The translations under genes and the position numbers were made by a program. Positions 6,390 to 7,826 of a stretch of 7,826 bases of DNA are shown one piece after another (positions within the stretch are counted from its first letter, which is position 1; every line of letters begins with the position of its first letter). Below the pieces are notes generated by a model. That model did not search any database. It was not told the origin of the DNA and was given only the letters and a program-made list of their open reading frames with translations. This stretch comes from Rudanella sp. (lineage in GTDB: Bacteria > Bacteroidota > Bacteroidia > Cytophagales > Spirosomataceae): contig JAJAYX010000260.1 in the NCBI GenBank assembly GCA_026785985.1, positions 1 to 7,826 of the forward strand, given 5' to 3'.

Positions 6390-7826
6390 ATGCGGTACAT
6401 TCCTTACAAAATTCTGACTCTGTTTTTGGTCGGCCTGAGCACAGCAATGGCGCAGATTCCGTCGCCAAAAGAGCATTTCGGGTTTAACATTGGCGACGAT
6501 TATCAGTTAGCCACCTACACCCAAACCGAGGCCTACTTCAGAAAGGTAGCCGCAGCCTCCGACCGGGTTAAACTCGTGGACATTGGCCTGACCGAGGAAG
6601 GTCGTCAACAGTTGATGTTGATTGTATCGTCGCCGGAGAACCTCAAAAAGCTGGATCGGTACAAAGAGATTTCGACTAAGCTGGCTCGTGCCGAAGGTCT
6701 CACCGACGATCAGGCCCGCGCTTTAGCCGAAGAAGGTAAGGCCGTTGTCTGGATTGATGGAGGTTTGCACGCCACCGAGACCGTTGGCACCATGCAGCTC
6801 ATTGAAACGATCTGGCAGTTGGTGAGCCGCAAAGACCCCGAAACCATGCGGATTCTGGATCAGGACGTTATTCTGCTCACCCACGCCAACCCCGATGGGC
6901 AGGAGATCGTGACCAACTGGTATATGCGGGAGCCAACGCCCAACAAACGCTCGTTAGACAACCTGCCAAAGCTGTACCAGAAATATATTGGCCACGACAA
7001 CAACCGTGATTTCTTCATTATGAATATGAAGGAGACCCAGAATATCGGTCGCCAGTTGTTTGTGGAATGGATTCCGCAGATCATGTATAACCACCATCAG
7101 CGCGGCCCCGCCGGGTCTATTCTGGCTGGCCCGCCCTACCGCGACCCGTTCAACTATGTGTTTGACCCCCTGATGGTTACGGGTATCGACGCGCTCGGTG
7201 CGGCCATGATTAACCGCCTGAACGCCGAAAATAAACCCGGCTTCACCCGGCTGGGCGGTTCGGTTTTTTCGACCTGGTACAACGGTGGTCTCCGCACGAC
7301 AACCCACTTCCACAACATGATCGGCCTGCTGACCGAGATTGTGGGCGGCCCCAACCCCGAAGACATTCCGCTAGTACCCAGCCGACTGATTCCTAACGGA
7401 AACACGCCCTACCCCATCACGCCCCAGAAATGGTATTTCCGGCAATCCATCGACTATTCGATTTCGCTGAATTATGCCGTTCTGGGTTATGCGGCCCGCT
7501 ACCGCGATGAGTTACTCTTCAACATCTACCGGATGGGCAAAAACTCAATCGAGCGGGGTAGCAGAGACTACTGGGCCTTGTCGCCCAAGCGGATTGATGC
7601 CATCAACGATGCCTTCAAAAACGACCCGAAAAAACCAGCCTCAACCACCTCAGCGGCTGGCGCGGCTCTCGCTCAGTATGGCATGTTGCCAAGGGGTGGC
7701 GGCATGAACCTCAAGTATTATGACACGATCATGAAGGCCCCGGTTCAGCGCGATCCACGCGGGTTCATCATCCCTGCCGATCAGGCAGACATGGCTACGG
7801 CCGTTAAGTTCATCAACGCGCTCATC
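6390..7826 (+). CDS. Secreted M14-family zinc carboxypeptidase, N-terminal part (runs off right edge)
   Basis: An uninterrupted frame gives 479 residues up to the window edge. Residues 1-22 are a Sec signal peptide (LFLVGLSTAMA, then QIPS), so the protein is exported. The M14 site is visible: HATE at 127-130 provides the first two zinc ligands (His127, Glu130), Asn205-Arg206 in HDNNRDFF is the substrate-carboxylate pair, His235 or His236 in YNHHQRG is the third zinc ligand, and Glu316 in GLLTEIVGG is the likely catalytic glutamate. All key residues are present, so an active metallopeptidase is expected, typically removing C-terminal residues from peptides; specificity is unknown. Residues after about 415 (ASTTSAAGAALAQYG) look like a linker into a further region that continues outside. 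Related Bacteroidota M14 proteins, from memory, are much longer than 479 residues. An ATG at 6369 directly after the tandem stops would add seven residues; 6390 gives the better signal peptide. The likely role is trimming peptides for the SusCD importer. Confidence 0.93.
   Translation, partial: MRYIPYKILTLFLVGLSTAMAQIPSPKEHFGFNIGDDYQLATYTQTEAYFRKVAAASDRVKLVDIGLTEEGRQQLMLIVSSPENLKKLDRYKEISTKLARAEGLTDDQARALAEEGKAVVWIDGGLHATETVGTMQLIETIWQLVSRKDPETMRILDQDVILLTHANPDGQEIVTNWYMREPTPNKRSLDNLPKLYQKYIGHDNNRDFFIMNMKETQNIGRQLFVEWIPQIMYNHHQRGPAGSILAGPPYRDPFNYVFDPLMVTGIDALGAAMINRLNAENKPGFTRLGGSVFSTWYNGGLRTTTHFHNMIGLLTEIVGGPNPEDIPLVPSRLIPNGNTPYPITPQKWYFRQSIDYSISLNYAVLGYAARYRDELLFNIYRMGKNSIERGSRDYWALSPKRIDAINDAFKNDPKKPASTTSAAGAALAQYGMLPRGGGMNLKYYDTIMKAPVQRDPRGFIIPADQADMATAVKFINALI

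Larger units (their letters stand above)
848..7826 (+). other. Probable operon: SusC - SusD - small lipoprotein - M14 peptidase
   Basis: Four genes on one strand are separated by 28, 15 and 24 bases with no terminator-like hairpin plus T-run in any gap. All four products carry export signals (two Sec type I, two lipoprotein), matching an envelope uptake and digestion unit. The operon may continue past the right edge. Co-transcription is inferred from spacing only. Confidence 0.75.

Noticed and set aside
7474..7707. Plus-strand 77-codon frame near the right edge
   Set aside because: It overlaps the M14 peptidase in another frame and has no recognisable features, while the M14 frame stays open with conserved motifs.
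1..7826. Mobile elements, CRISPR arrays, tRNA or rRNA genes
   Set aside because: No transposase or integrase motifs, terminal repeats, regularly spaced repeats or cloverleaf-like sequences were seen on either strand.

Overview
The window looks like a chromosomal segment from a member of the Bacteroidota, most likely an environmental Cytophagales-type organism. The Spirosoma-like assignment is inferred from protein style, not from a search. The evidence is a SusC/SusD pair, a DUF2027-type protein that I know only from this phylum, a perfect Bacteroidota -7 promoter motif (TAnnTTTG), no purine-rich Shine-Dalgarno sequence before most starts, and lipoprotein signal peptides typical of the group. 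Base composition is moderate, near half GC in genes, with a markedly AT-rich intergenic region.

Layout. Bases 1-543 (minus strand) hold the N-terminal 181 codons of a DUF2027/Smr-type protein whose C-terminus lies off the left edge. Bases 544-847 are a divergent, non-coding regulatory region. It carries a good promoter for the minus-strand gene, two dyad symmetries around that promoter, and only weak promoter candidates for the plus-strand genes. From 848 to the right edge, four plus-strand genes are packed with gaps of 15-28 bases: a SusC/RagA TonB-dependent outer-membrane transporter (848-4093), a SusD-like surface lipoprotein (4122-5723), an unrecognised small lipoprotein (5739-6365), and the first 479 codons of a secreted M14-family zinc carboxypeptidase (6390 to beyond 7826).

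How the genes may work together. The spacing strongly suggests one operon. SusC and SusD would form a TonB-powered 'pedal-bin' importer, SusD being the lid that captures ligand. The small lipoprotein sits where accessory surface-binding proteins are usually encoded. The linked enzyme is a peptidase, not a glycoside hydrolase, so the likely cargo is peptide or protein, as for RagAB of Porphyromonas gingivalis, rather than a glycan. This substrate assignment is inference. No regulator (ECF sigma/anti-sigma, hybrid two-component system, SusR-like) lies in the window, and SusC lacks the N-terminal STN signalling domain. No RNA genes, mobile elements, CRISPR arrays or clear terminators were seen. 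The least explained element is the small lipoprotein; nothing else points to a radically new system.
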